Shown: one piece after another, positions 1 to 6,593 of the stretch
How positions within the stretch are numbered: position 1 is the first letter of the stretch
How the letters are laid out: each line of letters begins with the position of its first letter
Assembly: GCA_002315505.1 (NCBI GenBank)
Contig: DCGX01000033.1
Location: forward strand, 5,218 to 31,551
Source of the DNA: Ruminococcaceae bacterium UBA1767
Lineage (GTDB): Bacteria > Bacillota > Clostridia > Oscillospirales > Acutalibacteraceae
DNA: 26,334 bases
Direction of reading: 5' to 3'
Translations under genes and position numbers: made by a program
The notes under the pieces: model-generated
The model's input: only the letters and a program-made list of their open reading frames with translations
Database searches by the model: none
Told to the model about the DNA's origin: nothing

Positions 1-3
1 TAT

Positions 4-88
4 GGAAGAGTTCCCGAGTGGCCAAAGGGAACAGACTGTAAATCTGTCGTCAGTGACTTCGGTGGTTCGAATCCACCCTCTTCCACCA
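4..88 (+). tRNA. tRNA-Tyr (anticodon GTA)
   Basis: The acceptor stem pairs GGAAGAG (4-10) with CTCTTCC (78-84), followed by an encoded ACCA end. The anticodon loop CTGTAAA (36-42) gives anticodon GTA at 38-40. The T arm GGTGG-TTCGAAT-CCACC lies at 61-77. A long variable arm (about 48-60) with a GTC/GAC stem makes it a class II tRNA, as expected for bacterial tRNA-Tyr. Its promoter lies outside the window or upstream in a tRNA cluster. Confidence 0.97.
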
Positions 89-126
89 CACAGGAGGAAT
101 CCAATAGGGTTCCTCTTGTTTTTTGT
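89..126 (+). terminator. Rho-independent terminator after tRNA-Tyr
   Basis: An AGGAGGAATCC arm pairs with GGGTTCCTCTT, with a couple of wobble or mismatched positions and a four-base loop. It is followed directly by a T-rich run (GTTTTTTGTTTTT). Confidence 0.75.
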
Positions 127-131
127 TTTTA

Positions 132-175
132 AAATTAACAACCTGCATTCCTTTAAGTTTGCAGGTTGTTAATTT
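132..175. terminator. Bidirectional terminator between tRNA-Tyr and the convergent VTT protein gene
   Basis: A perfect 16-base inverted repeat has arms at 132-147 and 160-175 and a 12-base loop. The right arm overlaps the stop codon of the minus-strand membrane protein gene (stop at 174-176). The A/T-rich arm ends supply a U tract in both directions, so it can end transcription from either side. Confidence 0.8.
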
Positions 176-875
176 ATTTATTCTTATTATTTTCTTTTTT
201 CTTAGTCCAGAATTTCATAAATACTGCTGTTGCGATTGCGAAAAGTGCAATCGGAAGAACATACAGGAAGGAAAGCGGGTTGGACAAGTCGCCCTTTGAA
301 CCGAGCAATGTCCACAACACGTTCAGCGGAATCATTCCTAAATTCGCCGCAATGAGGTATCTCCAGAACGGCATATCCATTGCACCGAAGATAAGGCTTG
401 AAACGTCGCACGGCAAAAAGCCGGAAGCCTTAATTACAAACACAAGAGCAAAGTCGTTTGCCTCCGCAAAATCGTCAATTTTCTTAATCTTAGGAAATTT
501 ATTTTTGAGCGAATCAACCATACTTTTACCTGTAAATTTTCCGAGAAAATACGGAAGAATCATACTGCAGGCCATAGCAATGAAATTAACAAGCCATGCA
601 ACCCAAAGGTTGTCGAAAACAATGCCGGAAAGTGCGAAAATGATTGCCGGTGGAAAAACAAGTGTAAATGATTTTACAATGGTGAACAGAATCAGTACCA
701 AAGCAATTTTTATTGTAGTTCCCTGAAGATATTGCGTAAGATTTTCGACATTTTTTATGGAAATATTGTTCTTTTTCAAAAATATAATGGTTGCAACAAC
801 AAGCATCAACATAATTACAGATGAGATTATCTGAAGCACTTTTATCAATTTGTCATAATTTTTATTATTTTTCAT
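174..875 (-). CDS. TVP38/TMEM64 (VTT, SNARE-associated/DedA-like) family membrane protein
   Basis: A 233-residue polytopic membrane protein. A first hydrophobic segment lies near residues 10-33. Further segments follow near 52-90, 92-112, 160-190 and 200-222, and the lysine-rich tail is cytoplasmic. The central block with FPPAIIFALSG, a glycine-rich LGKFTGKS stretch, then LPCDVSSLIFGAMDMPF and LGMIPLNVLW is the pattern of the VTT/SNARE-associated domain. VTT proteins include lipid scramblase or flippase-like transporters, but the substrate here cannot be read from sequence. The ATG is preceded by AAGGAGAA at a good distance. The lipoprotein gene lies just upstream (about 14 bases away), so the two probably form one minus-strand transcript ending at the 132-175 hairpin. 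Confidence 0.85.
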   Translation of the reverse strand: MKNNKNYDKLIKVLQIISSVIMLMLVVATIIFLKKNNISIKNVENLTQYLQGTTIKIALVLILFTIVKSFTLVFPPAIIFALSGIVFDNLWVAWLVNFIAMACSMILPYFLGKFTGKSMVDSLKNKFPKIKKIDDFAEANDFALVFVIKASGFLPCDVSSLIFGAMDMPFWRYLIAANLGMIPLNVLWTLLGSKGDLSNPLSFLYVLPIALFAIATAVFMKFWTKKKENNKNK

Positions 876-889
876 AAATACGATTCTCC

Positions 890-1342
890 TTACTTTGTTG
901 TCATTGCCAATGTATATCCGTCTTCATCGACGTATACGATGCCTTGTACGTTGTTGTCGTTAACGGAAGTTCCGTTTGTTTCACCTTCGCTGTCAACAGA
1001 GAATACAACCTTCCATATACCCTGCGTTCTGTCATATAAAACATTGACCTTGTTGAATTCAAAATCAATCTCTTTTTCGGCGATAGCAATGGCATCTTTC
1101 TTGGTGTTCATTTGCATCGGATTGTCTGCTGTAACTTTAAATCCGTCAAATTTTGCATTTTTATCCTTTTTCAATTCTGTTTCATCATCGTTATATTTAA
1201 AGGAAAGAACCTCCTGCACAAGCGTGTAGCCGTTGCTCTTGTCAACTACAGTTTGCTTGCCGAGGTCATTCGGATTTGTCTGACAGCCGAACAATGCAAA
1301 GCAAAGCATTACAGGCAATATAATGGAAAGAATTTTTTTCAT
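890..1342 (-). CDS. Small lipoprotein with PepSY-like C-terminal fold
   Basis: A 150-residue predicted lipoprotein. It starts MKKILSIILPVMLCFALFGC, a classic lipoprotein signal with lipobox LFGC and the modified cysteine at about residue 20. The mature part has alternating segments of the form AIAIAEKEIDFEF, VLYDRTQGIWKVVFSVD and GIVYVDEDGYTL, which resemble the PepSY/peptidase-propeptide pattern of a helix followed by a W-x-V sheet and a final VD-x-DGYT strand. That assignment is tentative. The start at 1342 is chosen over the in-frame ATG at 1378: a GGAGGTG site lies at 1348-1354, and a TATAAT -10 box (1367-1372, minus strand) would place the message start after the upstream ATG. It is probably anchored to the outer face of the membrane and co-transcribed with the VTT protein. 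Confidence 0.85.
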   Translation of the reverse strand: MKKILSIILPVMLCFALFGCQTNPNDLGKQTVVDKSNGYTLVQEVLSFKYNDDETELKKDKNAKFDGFKVTADNPMQMNTKKDAIAIAEKEIDFEFNKVNVLYDRTQGIWKVVFSVDSEGETNGTSVNDNNVQGIVYVDEDGYTLAMTTK

Positions 1343-1366
1343 AAAAACACCTCCGATATCTTTTTT

Positions 1367-1372
1367 ATTATA
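1367..1372 (-). promoter_or_regulatory. -10 box for the lipoprotein/VTT unit
   Basis: A perfect TATAAT on the minus strand lies about 25 bases upstream of the chosen start codon. No good -35 hexamer is seen at the normal distance. Confidence 0.45.
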
Positions 1373-1464
1373 CATCATTGTGTTTAAAAAGAAAAGTGGA
1401 ATAATAAAAAAAGATGCATTTTATGCAAATCATTAACTATTTATCGTAAAACAATAAAAAACTA

Positions 1465-1493
1465 TTGACAAATGATATTTAATGCTATATAAT
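1465..1493 (+). promoter_or_regulatory. Sigma-A promoter for the DUF2975/XRE pair
   Basis: A perfect TTGACA (1465-1470), a 17-base spacer and a perfect TATAAT (1488-1493). It sits about 30 bases upstream of the membrane protein start. Confidence 0.9.
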
Positions 1494-1521
1494 TCCAATC
1501 AAAGAAAGGATGGCGTTTAAT

Positions 1522-1992
1522 ATGTCAGTCAAAACAATTTCAAGATTATTAAAATTTATTATAGTGTTAGTCGGCTTGACCGCATTTGTATTGCAGGGGG
1601 CAGTTACGTTGCTGTTTCTTGTTTCGGAAGAGCCGTTGATACATTCAATGCAGGTGCCGTGGATAGTGTTTATATGGATAACTGCAATTCCGATGGTATG
1701 TGCTTTGATTTGCTCGTGGAAAACCGCAGACAATATCGGAAAAGGCTCGTCATTCTGTATTGAAAATGCTAAGAATCTTCACGGCATTGCAATGAGTGCA
1801 CTTGCAGATTCAATTATTATGCTTGTCGGAAATGTGGTTTTACTTTTGCTTAATATGAATCATCCGTCTGTTTTGCTCGGAGCATTGGTAATAGTTGTTG
1901 TCGGTATTGCAATTCTTGTTGCATCGGAGTGCCTGTCACAACTCATCAAACAGGCAACAAGACTTAAGGAAGAAACCGATTTGACAATATAA
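1522..1992 (+). CDS. DUF2975 family membrane protein
   Basis: A 156-residue protein with four hydrophobic segments, near residues 10-34, 47-66, 93-115 and 119-140 from the chosen start. Hydrophobicity and size, together with the small XRE gene immediately downstream, match the DUF2975 family (the YoaS-type arrangement in Bacillus). The role of the family is not established; it may be the membrane partner of its regulator. The ATG at 1522 is preferred because AAAGAAAGGA sits about 11 bases upstream. The earlier in-frame ATG at 1510 directly abuts that site and would have no spacing. Confidence 0.8.
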   Translation: MSVKTISRLLKFIIVLVGLTAFVLQGAVTLLFLVSEEPLIHSMQVPWIVFIWITAIPMVCALICSWKTADNIGKGSSFCIENAKNLHGIAMSALADSIIMLVGNVVLLLLNMNHPSVLLGALVIVVVGIAILVASECLSQLIKQATRLKEETDLTI

Positions 1993-2042
1993 CGGGCGGT
2001 ATCATTCTGAATGAAAGAATTTCTGCTTAAAAGGAGCCGACT

Positions 2043-2252
2043 ATGGAAGATAGAATTATTGTAAATATAGATGTAATGCTCGCAAAGAGAAAGATGAGTG
2101 TGACGGAGCTTTCCGAGCGTGTGGGAATTACGATGGCGAATATCTCAATCCTCAAAAACGGAAAAGCAAAGGCTATAAAATTCTCAACCCTTGCAAAGCT
2201 GTGCGAAGTGTTGGAATGTCAGCCGGGTGATTTGCTTGAATATAAAGAATAA
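2043..2252 (+). CDS. Small XRE-type helix-turn-helix regulator (YozG-like)
   Basis: A 69-residue protein that is a single Cro/C1-type helix-turn-helix domain. MLAKRKMSVTELSERVGIT carries the first helices, followed by the recognition helix MANISILKNGKAKAIKFSTL and the closing LAKLCEVLECQPGDLLEY, a hallmark ending of the YozG/small XRE family. An AAGGAG site lies 7-10 bases before the ATG. It is 50 bases downstream of the DUF2975 gene and reads from the same promoter. This pair is widespread in Firmicutes. The XRE protein is likely a DNA-binding repressor or activator; its targets are unknown. Confidence 0.92.
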   Translation: MEDRIIVNIDVMLAKRKMSVTELSERVGITMANISILKNGKAKAIKFSTLAKLCEVLECQPGDLLEYKE

Positions 2253-2255
2253 AAT

Positions 2256-2694
2256 AATTGCAATTATGCTCTGTTTAAAAGCATTGTGCAGGGCATGGGT
2301 TCCTGCCGAATTTGCGAAGCAAATGGAATAATCCACAATGAGATACTTCACTTAGTTCAGTATGACATTCTTTAATTTTGTGCATCAATGTCATTCTGAG
2401 GAGCAAAGCGACGAAGAATCTCATGCTTATTCAATGCACAAATTACCCCTTTCGTCACTTTGTGACACTTCCCACTTGGGCAGCTTAAAAGTGCGATTTT
2501 GTTGAACAAGGCGCCCCACGGAGGGAGCAGTCTACGAAGCAGACTGAGGGGGTAAATGAAGTAATAAGTAATAGTGAAAAGCGAATAAGTAGGCTTCACA
2601 TCGTCTAAAAACAAGCACATATAGTATATAATTGATACATCTATACAATATAATTGTTGCACAGAAAATAGTGGGATTTTTTATGAAAAATTAC
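2256..2694. repeat. Gene-free stretch with dispersed-repeat-type sequence
   Basis: No gene is supported in these roughly 440 bases. Read on the minus strand they contain phrases of a kind I recognise as recurring between genes in many Clostridia: a segment ending GATTCTTCGTCGCTTTGCTC (about 2398-2424) and a CCCCTCAGTCTGCTTCG segment (about 2536-2552) with an inverted CAGTCT/AGACTG core, next to a GGCGCCCCACGGAGGGAGC segment. An open frame across them on the minus strand reads as repeat noise. Copy number in this genome cannot be judged from one window. Confidence 0.45.
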
Positions 2695-2723
2695 TTGACA
2701 AAGCACCCACTCTCTGTTAAAAT
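2695..2723 (+). promoter_or_regulatory. Sigma-A promoter of the rpmG-secE-nusG operon
   Basis: TTGACA (2695-2700), a 17-base spacer and TAAAAT (2718-2723). The predicted message start near 2730 leaves a leader of about 115 bases before rpmG. Confidence 0.85.
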
Positions 2724-2738
2724 AATTGTACCTCGTGT

Positions 2739-2789
2739 AGAGGGTTCTTTTTTTGTGCCCTCTTTTAGGAACTTACAGTCAGAAGTTCC
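2739..2789 (+). promoter_or_regulatory. Structured leader of rpmG with attenuator-like hairpin
   Basis: Immediately after the predicted message start, AGAGGG (2739-2744) pairs with CCCTCT (2758-2763), followed by T residues, like an intrinsic terminator. A second hairpin, GGAACTT (2768-2774) with AAGTTCC (2783-2789), follows. The pair suggests transcription attenuation of the operon, but no known leader family was recognised. Confidence 0.45.
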
Positions 2790-2843
2790 GCCAATGAGGA
2801 AGGCTAATAATGCCCGGAAAACCGGAAAAATGGAGGTGCCGAT

Positions 2844-2993
2844 ATGAGAGTTAAGGTTACACTCGCATGCACAGAGTGCAAGCAGAGAAATTACGACACA
2901 ATGAAAAACAAGAAAAACACACCTGACAGGTTGGAGATGAACAAGTATTGCAGATTCTGCAAGAAACATACACTCCACAAGGAAACAAAGTAA
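2844..2993 (+). CDS. rpmG: 50S ribosomal protein L33
   Basis: A 49-residue ribosomal protein of the large subunit. It begins MRVKVTLACTECKQRNY and ends CRFCKKHTLHKETK. The two cysteine pairs (C9/C12 in CTEC and C36/C39 in CRFC) are intact, so this is the zinc-binding (C+) form rather than the zinc-free paralogue. A GGAGGTG site precedes the ATG. rpmG in front of secE is the usual Firmicutes order; the tRNA-Trp often found between them is absent. It is co-transcribed with secE, whose start lies 18 bases downstream. Confidence 0.97.
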   Translation: MRVKVTLACTECKQRNYDTMKNKKNTPDRLEMNKYCRFCKKHTLHKETK

Positions 2994-3011
2994 GCTGGGA
3001 GGAATAGTGCT

Positions 3012-3425
3012 ATGGCAAAAGAAAATTCCGAGGCTGCAAAGAAGATAGCTGATGCTACAAAGGCAAAGTCAAAGAAGTCCAAGGCTAAGAAGCAGGGCAA
3101 TTTCTTTGAGCGTGCATGGAAAGCAATCAAGAGCTTCTTCAAAAACAGCAAAGGTGACCTTAAAAAGATCACTTGGCCAACAGGAAAAGAAGTTGTCAAG
3201 GGAACTGTTGTTACAATCGTTTGTATTGCAATAATCGGTGTAATAGTATTCCTTATTGATCTCGGTCTTACTAATGGCATTAAGGGTCTGCGTACAGCAG
3301 CTGAGAACCGCACAAAGGAAACTTCATCGGTTGCAGAAGAAACTACAGTAGCATCAGGAGATACAACAATTGTTGTTGACGAAACTACAGTAGCTGAGAT
3401 CGCTGAAACTACAGTTGCTCAGTAA
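3012..3425 (+). CDS. secE: Preprotein translocase subunit SecE with a long C-terminal tail
   Basis: A 137-residue membrane subunit of the Sec translocon. A lysine/alanine-rich cytoplasmic N-terminus (1-30) leads into the conserved amphipathic helix and the KKITWP signature (51-56). One transmembrane helix follows at about 63-83. Typical single-span Firmicutes SecE proteins are about 60-75 residues and stop soon after this helix. Here some 50 more residues follow, ending in a low-complexity acidic, threonine-rich tail with three ETTVA units (110-114, 124-128, 132-136) and a DTTIV variant between the first two. With the N-terminus inside, this tail would lie outside the membrane. The start is supported by a GGGAGGA site. 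It sits between rpmG and nusG as usual. Confidence 0.96.
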   Translation: MAKENSEAAKKIADATKAKSKKSKAKKQGNFFERAWKAIKSFFKNSKGDLKKITWPTGKEVVKGTVVTIVCIAIIGVIVFLIDLGLTNGIKGLRTAAENRTKETSSVAEETTVASGDTTIVVDETTVAEIAETTVAQ

Positions 3426-3447
3426 TTGATTGTACGGAGGTAAGGCA

Positions 3448-4008
3448 ATGTCTAACGATTTGAGATGGTATATTGTTCATACCTACTCCGGCTACGAAAA
3501 TAAGGTAGCTACAAACGTATTAAAGGTTGCCGAAAACCGTAAAATGCAGGATGAAATCGTAGAGGTTAAGATTCCTACAGAAACCGTTGTCGAAGTTCGT
3601 GAGGACGGTAAGACAAAAGAGGTTGAGCGTAAGCTCTTCCCGGGTTATGTTATGGTTAAGATTGCAACATTCCTTGACGAAAACGATATGCCTAAAATCA
3701 GCGATGAGGCATGGCTTGTAATTCGCAACACACGTGGTGCGACAGGCTTTGTCGGCCCGGAGGGCAAACCGATTCCTTTGACTGAGGAAGAAGTTTACAG
3801 ACTCGGCGTTGAGAAGAAGGTTGTTGAAGTCAAGTACGAGGTTGGCGATACAGTCAACATCACAGATGAAATCTTTGAAGGTTTCTCAGGAACTGTTGAA
3901 GAAATCGACCTTGAGAACAACAAGGTTAAGGTTACAGTTTCTGCTTTGTTCGGTAAGGAAACTTTGGTTGAGCTTGATCTCGATCAGGTTGAACCGCTTG
4001 CCGATTGA
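3448..4008 (+). CDS. nusG: Transcription termination/antitermination factor NusG
   Basis: A 186-residue RNA polymerase-associated elongation factor. The NGN domain runs over about residues 1-115 (RWYIVHTYSGYENKVATNV, then LFPGYVMVKI and VRNTRGATGFVG-like text). The KOW domain is at the C-terminus (about 130-186: VGDTVNITDEIFEGFSGTV, ending LDLDQVEPL). The start at 3448 is chosen over the in-frame ATG at 3430: an ACGGAGG site lies at the normal distance before 3448, and MSNDLRWYIVHTY matches the usual NusG N-terminus. It lies directly downstream of secE and upstream of the structured leader before rplK. Confidence 0.97.
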   Translation: MSNDLRWYIVHTYSGYENKVATNVLKVAENRKMQDEIVEVKIPTETVVEVREDGKTKEVERKLFPGYVMVKIATFLDENDMPKISDEAWLVIRNTRGATGFVGPEGKPIPLTEEEVYRLGVEKKVVEVKYEVGDTVNITDEIFEGFSGTVEEIDLENNKVKVTVSALFGKETLVELDLDQVEPLAD

Positions 4009-4015
4009 CAGACGG

Positions 4016-4107
4016 ATAATTAAGCGTTTGCTTTAATTATATGCCCACGGTTTGGGCATAGGACTTCGGTCCGCTGTGGGAGGAGTAAAAAATCTTTCAG
4101 TTACTCC
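4016..4107 (+). promoter_or_regulatory. Structured leader before rplK with competing hairpins
   Basis: Four helices can be drawn in the 130-base gap before rplK. ATAATTAAG (4016-4024) pairs with CTTTAATTAT (4031-4040). ATGCCCA (4041-4047) pairs with TGGGCAT (4053-4059). GGAC-TTCG-GTCC (4061-4072) is a UUCG tetraloop hairpin enclosed by CCCAC (4044-4048) with GTGGG (4076-4080). GGAGTAA (4082-4088) pairs with TTACTCC (4101-4107). The second and the enclosing helix share bases 4044-4047, so they exclude one another. L1 autoregulates the L11-L1 operon in other bacteria; that this is the L1 site is inference. Confidence 0.5.
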
Positions 4108-4138
4108 GATGAACCACATTATTTTGGAGGTGCAAGAA

Positions 4139-4564
4139 ATGGCTCAGAAGGTAGTAGGCTTTATTAAGCTTCAGATCCCAGCCGGCAAAGCAACACCGGC
4201 ACCGCCTGTTGGTCCTGCATTAGGTCAGCACGGCGTTAACATCATGGCATTCACAAAGGAATTCAACGAGCGTACAAAGAACGATGTTGGTCTTATCATT
4301 CCGGTAGTTATTACTGTTTATGCTGACCGTACATTCACATTTGTTACTAAGACTCCGCCGGCAGCAGTTCTTATTAAGAAGGCTTGCGGTATCGAGAGTG
4401 GCTCAGGTGTGCCAAATAAGACTAAGGTTGCAAAGATCACAAGTGAGCAGGTTAGAAAAATCGCTGAACAGAAGATGCCTGATTTGAATGCTGCTACAAT
4501 CGAGACAGCTATGTCTATGATTGCAGGTACAGCACGAAGCATGGGCGTAACTGTTGTAGATTAA
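4139..4564 (+). CDS. rplK: 50S ribosomal protein L11
   Basis: A 141-residue ribosomal protein of the GTPase-associated centre, which binds 23S rRNA near L10-L12. MAQKVVGFIKLQIPAGKATP, then PPVGPALGQHGVNIMAF and the C-terminal rRNA-binding domain with GTARSMGV are textbook L11. The start at 4139 gives the standard length and has a GGAGGTG site. An in-frame ATG at 4052 would fuse the structured leader onto the protein and is rejected. It is followed 56 bases later by rplA. Confidence 0.98.
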   Translation: MAQKVVGFIKLQIPAGKATPAPPVGPALGQHGVNIMAFTKEFNERTKNDVGLIIPVVITVYADRTFTFVTKTPPAAVLIKKACGIESGSGVPNKTKVAKITSEQVRKIAEQKMPDLNAATIETAMSMIAGTARSMGVTVVD

Positions 4565-4620
4565 TGCTCCCTCGTGGGAGGTAAAAATCCGATTTAACCA
4601 CTTTTTGGGAGGTATAATTT

Positions 4621-5322
4621 ATGAAACACGGTAAGAAATATAATGAGAGTGCTAAGCTCGTTGACAGAGCAGCTCTCTATGAGCCGGCAGAAGCTCTTGA
4701 ACTCGCAGTTAAGACTTCTACCGCTAAGTTTGATGAAACAGTAGAAATTCATGTTCGTTTGGGTGTTGACTCACGTCATGCTGACCAGCAGGTTCGTGGC
4801 GCTGTTGTTCTTCCGAACGGTACAGGTAAGAAAGTAAGAGTTGCAGTTTTTGCTAAGGGTGACGCAGCTGATGCTGCTGTTGCTGCAGGTGCAGAAATTG
4901 TTGGTGCAGAGGATCTCGTTGCTAAGATTCAGGGTGAAAACTTCCTTGACTTCGACGTTGCTATCGCTGCTCCGAATATGATGGGTCTTGTTGGTCGTCT
5001 CGGTAAGGTTCTCGGACCTCGTGGTCTTATGCCGTCACCGAAGGCAGGTACAGTTACTCCTGACGTTGCTAAGGCTGTTGAAGAAGCTAAGGCCGGTAAG
5101 ATTGAGTACCGTCTTGATAAGACAAACATCATCCACTGCCCGATTGGCAAGGTATCCTTCGGTGCTGAGAAGCTCGCTGAGAACTACAAGGTTCTCCTTG
5201 ATGCTATCAACAAGGCAAAGCCGGCTGCTGCAAAGGGTCAGTACATCAAGAGCTGCGTTCTTGCTACAACAATGGGCCCCGGCGTTCGTATTAACCCGGC
5301 TAAGGCAGTCATTGGTGAATAA
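4621..5322 (+). CDS. rplA: 50S ribosomal protein L1
   Basis: A 233-residue protein of the ribosomal L1 stalk and a translational autoregulator of its operon in many bacteria. It opens MKHGKKYNESAKLVDRAALY and contains the L1 signature around GLVGRLGKVLGPRGLMPSPK and the ending TTMGPGVRINP. Length matches the family. A GGGAGG site precedes the ATG. The 56-base gap after rplK carries a small CTCCC-TCGT-GGGAG hairpin (about 4566-4579) that might contribute to coupling with rplK. The rplJ promoter lies only about 20 bases after the stop codon. Confidence 0.98.
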   Translation: MKHGKKYNESAKLVDRAALYEPAEALELAVKTSTAKFDETVEIHVRLGVDSRHADQQVRGAVVLPNGTGKKVRVAVFAKGDAADAAVAAGAEIVGAEDLVAKIQGENFLDFDVAIAAPNMMGLVGRLGKVLGPRGLMPSPKAGTVTPDVAKAVEEAKAGKIEYRLDKTNIIHCPIGKVSFGAEKLAENYKVLLDAINKAKPAAAKGQYIKSCVLATTMGPGVRINPAKAVIGE

Positions 5323-5344
5323 TTAAAAAATTTATTTTGATTAC

Positions 5345-5373
5345 TTGACATACTTAAAAGTATGTGGTAATAT
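5345..5373 (+). promoter_or_regulatory. Sigma-A promoter for rplJ-rplL
   Basis: TTGACA (5345-5350), a 17-base spacer and TAATAT (5368-5373). It gives rplJL a promoter separate from rplKA. Confidence 0.85.
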
Positions 5374-5379
5374 TACTAA

Positions 5380-5561
5380 GCTGTTCTTTTTCAAAGACAG
5401 CAGGTGCTTTTGCGTAAAGGTTTTTAACCACCTGCCGAGAATGGAACATACGAAATTCGGTTAGTCCGATTATATTTGTATGTCAATCCCTGTTCACGGC
5501 AAGTGAGCAGGGATATTTTCGTTATTACGCACCTATTACATTCATAAGAGGTGAAACTAAA
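5380..5561 (+). ncRNA. Ribosomal protein L10 leader
   Basis: The leader between the rplJ promoter and its start codon has the layout of the Firmicutes L10 leader. GCAGGTG (5400-5406) pairs with CACCTGC (5429-5435) followed by CGAGA. A second arm pairs CATAC (5447-5451) with GTATG (5478-5482) with an inner CGG/CCG helix. In this family the L10(L12)4 complex binds the kinked helix and represses its own synthesis. The final part (5486-5520) forms a strong hairpin followed by ATTTTCG. Confidence 0.85.
5486..5520 (+). terminator. Attenuator-type hairpin at the end of the L10 leader
   Basis: ATCCCTG pairs with CAGGGAT (5486-5514) with further TCAC/GTGA pairing inside, followed by ATTTTCGTT. Its position before the rplJ ribosome site suggests premature termination as the read-out of L10 binding. 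The T tract is short, so it may be leaky. Confidence 0.6.
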
Positions 5562-6071
5562 ATGCCAAGTGCAAGCGTATTGGAACAGAAGAAGCAAATC
5601 GTTGCTGAGGTTGCTGACAGAATCAACAATTCTGTTGCAGGTGTTCTTGTAGATTACAAGGGTATCTCTGTTGCCGATGATACAGCTCTTCGTAAGGAGC
5701 TTCGTGAGGCCGGAGTTGAGTACTCTGTTGTTAAGAATACTCTTATCAAGCTCGCTATCAACGGTACAGCACTCGAAAGCATGAGCGAGGTTCTTGACGG
5801 AACAACAGCTATTGCAACTTCTAAGGATGATTACGTAGCAGCAGCTCGTATTCTCAACAACTATGCTAAGGACCATGAGAACTTTAAGCTCAAGGCCGGT
5901 TATCTTGACGGTCAGGCTATTTCCATGGACAAACTCACAGAACTTGCAAATCTTCCATCAAGAGAAACATTGCTCTCTATGGTTGCAAATGTATTCAGCG
6001 CACCTATCGCTGGTTTTGCAAGAGCTGTACAGGCTATTGCCGATAAGGCAGAAGCTCCGGCTGAGGCTTAA
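5562..6071 (+). CDS. rplJ: 50S ribosomal protein L10
   Basis: A 169-residue base of the ribosomal stalk. The N-terminal rRNA-binding domain includes KKQIVAEVADRINNSVAGVL, VDYKGISVAD, the LRKELREAGVEYSVVKNTL signature and the AIATSKDD segment. The C-terminal helix that docks L7/L12 dimers is at about 140-165. The start has AAGAGGTGA 8 bases upstream. It is controlled by the L10 leader and lies 49 bases before rplL, the conserved partner. Confidence 0.98.
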   Translation: MPSASVLEQKKQIVAEVADRINNSVAGVLVDYKGISVADDTALRKELREAGVEYSVVKNTLIKLAINGTALESMSEVLDGTTAIATSKDDYVAAARILNNYAKDHENFKLKAGYLDGQAISMDKLTELANLPSRETLLSMVANVFSAPIAGFARAVQAIADKAEAPAEA

Positions 6072-6120
6072 TTCAGCACACTTAAATTAAAAATTACAAT
6101 TTATTTGGAGGTAAATTATC

Positions 6121-6495
6121 ATGGCATCAGAGAAAATTAATGCAATTGTTGAAGAGTTGAAGACTCTTTCAGTTCTTGAGCTTTCAGAGCTCGTACACGC
6201 AGTAGAGGATGAGTTCGGCGTATCAGCAGCAGCAGCTGTAGTTGCAGGTCCTGCAGCAGGCGGCGCAGCAGCAGTAGAAGAGAAGACAGAGTTTGACGTT
6301 GTTCTCGCAGACGCTGGCGCACAGAAGATTAAGGTTGTTAAGGCTGTTAAGGATATCACAGGTCTTGGTCTTGCAGAAGCTAAGGCTCTTGTTGATGGCG
6401 CACCTAAGACAATCAAGGAAGCTGCATCTAAGGATGAGGCTGAGGATATCAAGGCTAAGCTCGAAGAAGTTGGCGCTAAGATCGAACTCAAATAA
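6121..6495 (+). CDS. rplL: 50S ribosomal protein L7/L12
   Basis: A 124-residue stalk protein that recruits translation GTPases. It has an N-terminal dimerisation helix pair (1-35), an alanine/glycine-rich hinge (about 38-55), and the C-terminal factor-binding domain ending KLEEVGAKIELK with the conserved LGLAEAKALVDGAPK. A strong TTGGAGG site precedes the ATG. Unlike the usual bacterial order, rpoB does not follow: a terminator and an unrelated sugar locus come next. Confidence 0.98.
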   Translation: MASEKINAIVEELKTLSVLELSELVHAVEDEFGVSAAAAVVAGPAAGGAAAVEEKTEFDVVLADAGAQKIKVVKAVKDITGLGLAEAKALVDGAPKTIKEAASKDEAEDIKAKLEEVGAKIELK

Positions 6496-6516
6496 GTTCA
6501 CACTTAATATGAATGT

Positions 6517-6546
6517 AACCGACAGGGGTTTCTCTGTCGGTTTTTT
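6517..6546 (+). terminator. Rho-independent terminator after rplL
   Basis: AACCGACAG pairs with CTGTCGGTT (6517-6542) and is followed by six T residues and CGTT. It closes the ribosomal protein cluster. Confidence 0.92.
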
Positions 6547-6593
6547 CGTTATCATATACAAAATTAACAGTCTTTTTTTGTTATTTTAATTTG

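Noticed and set aside
166..726. Long plus-strand open frame opposite the VTT protein gene
   Set aside because: It is the antisense shadow of a well-supported membrane protein gene and has no ribosome site.
2372..2662. Minus-strand open frame of 96 codons in the gap after the XRE gene
   Set aside because: It runs through dispersed-repeat sequence, its translation carries the ILRRFAPQND phrase typical of spurious repeat translations, and it has no ribosome site.
4052..4138. N-terminal extension of L11 from an upstream in-frame ATG
   Set aside because: It covers the structured leader, lacks a proper ribosome site, and L11 has its standard length from 4139.
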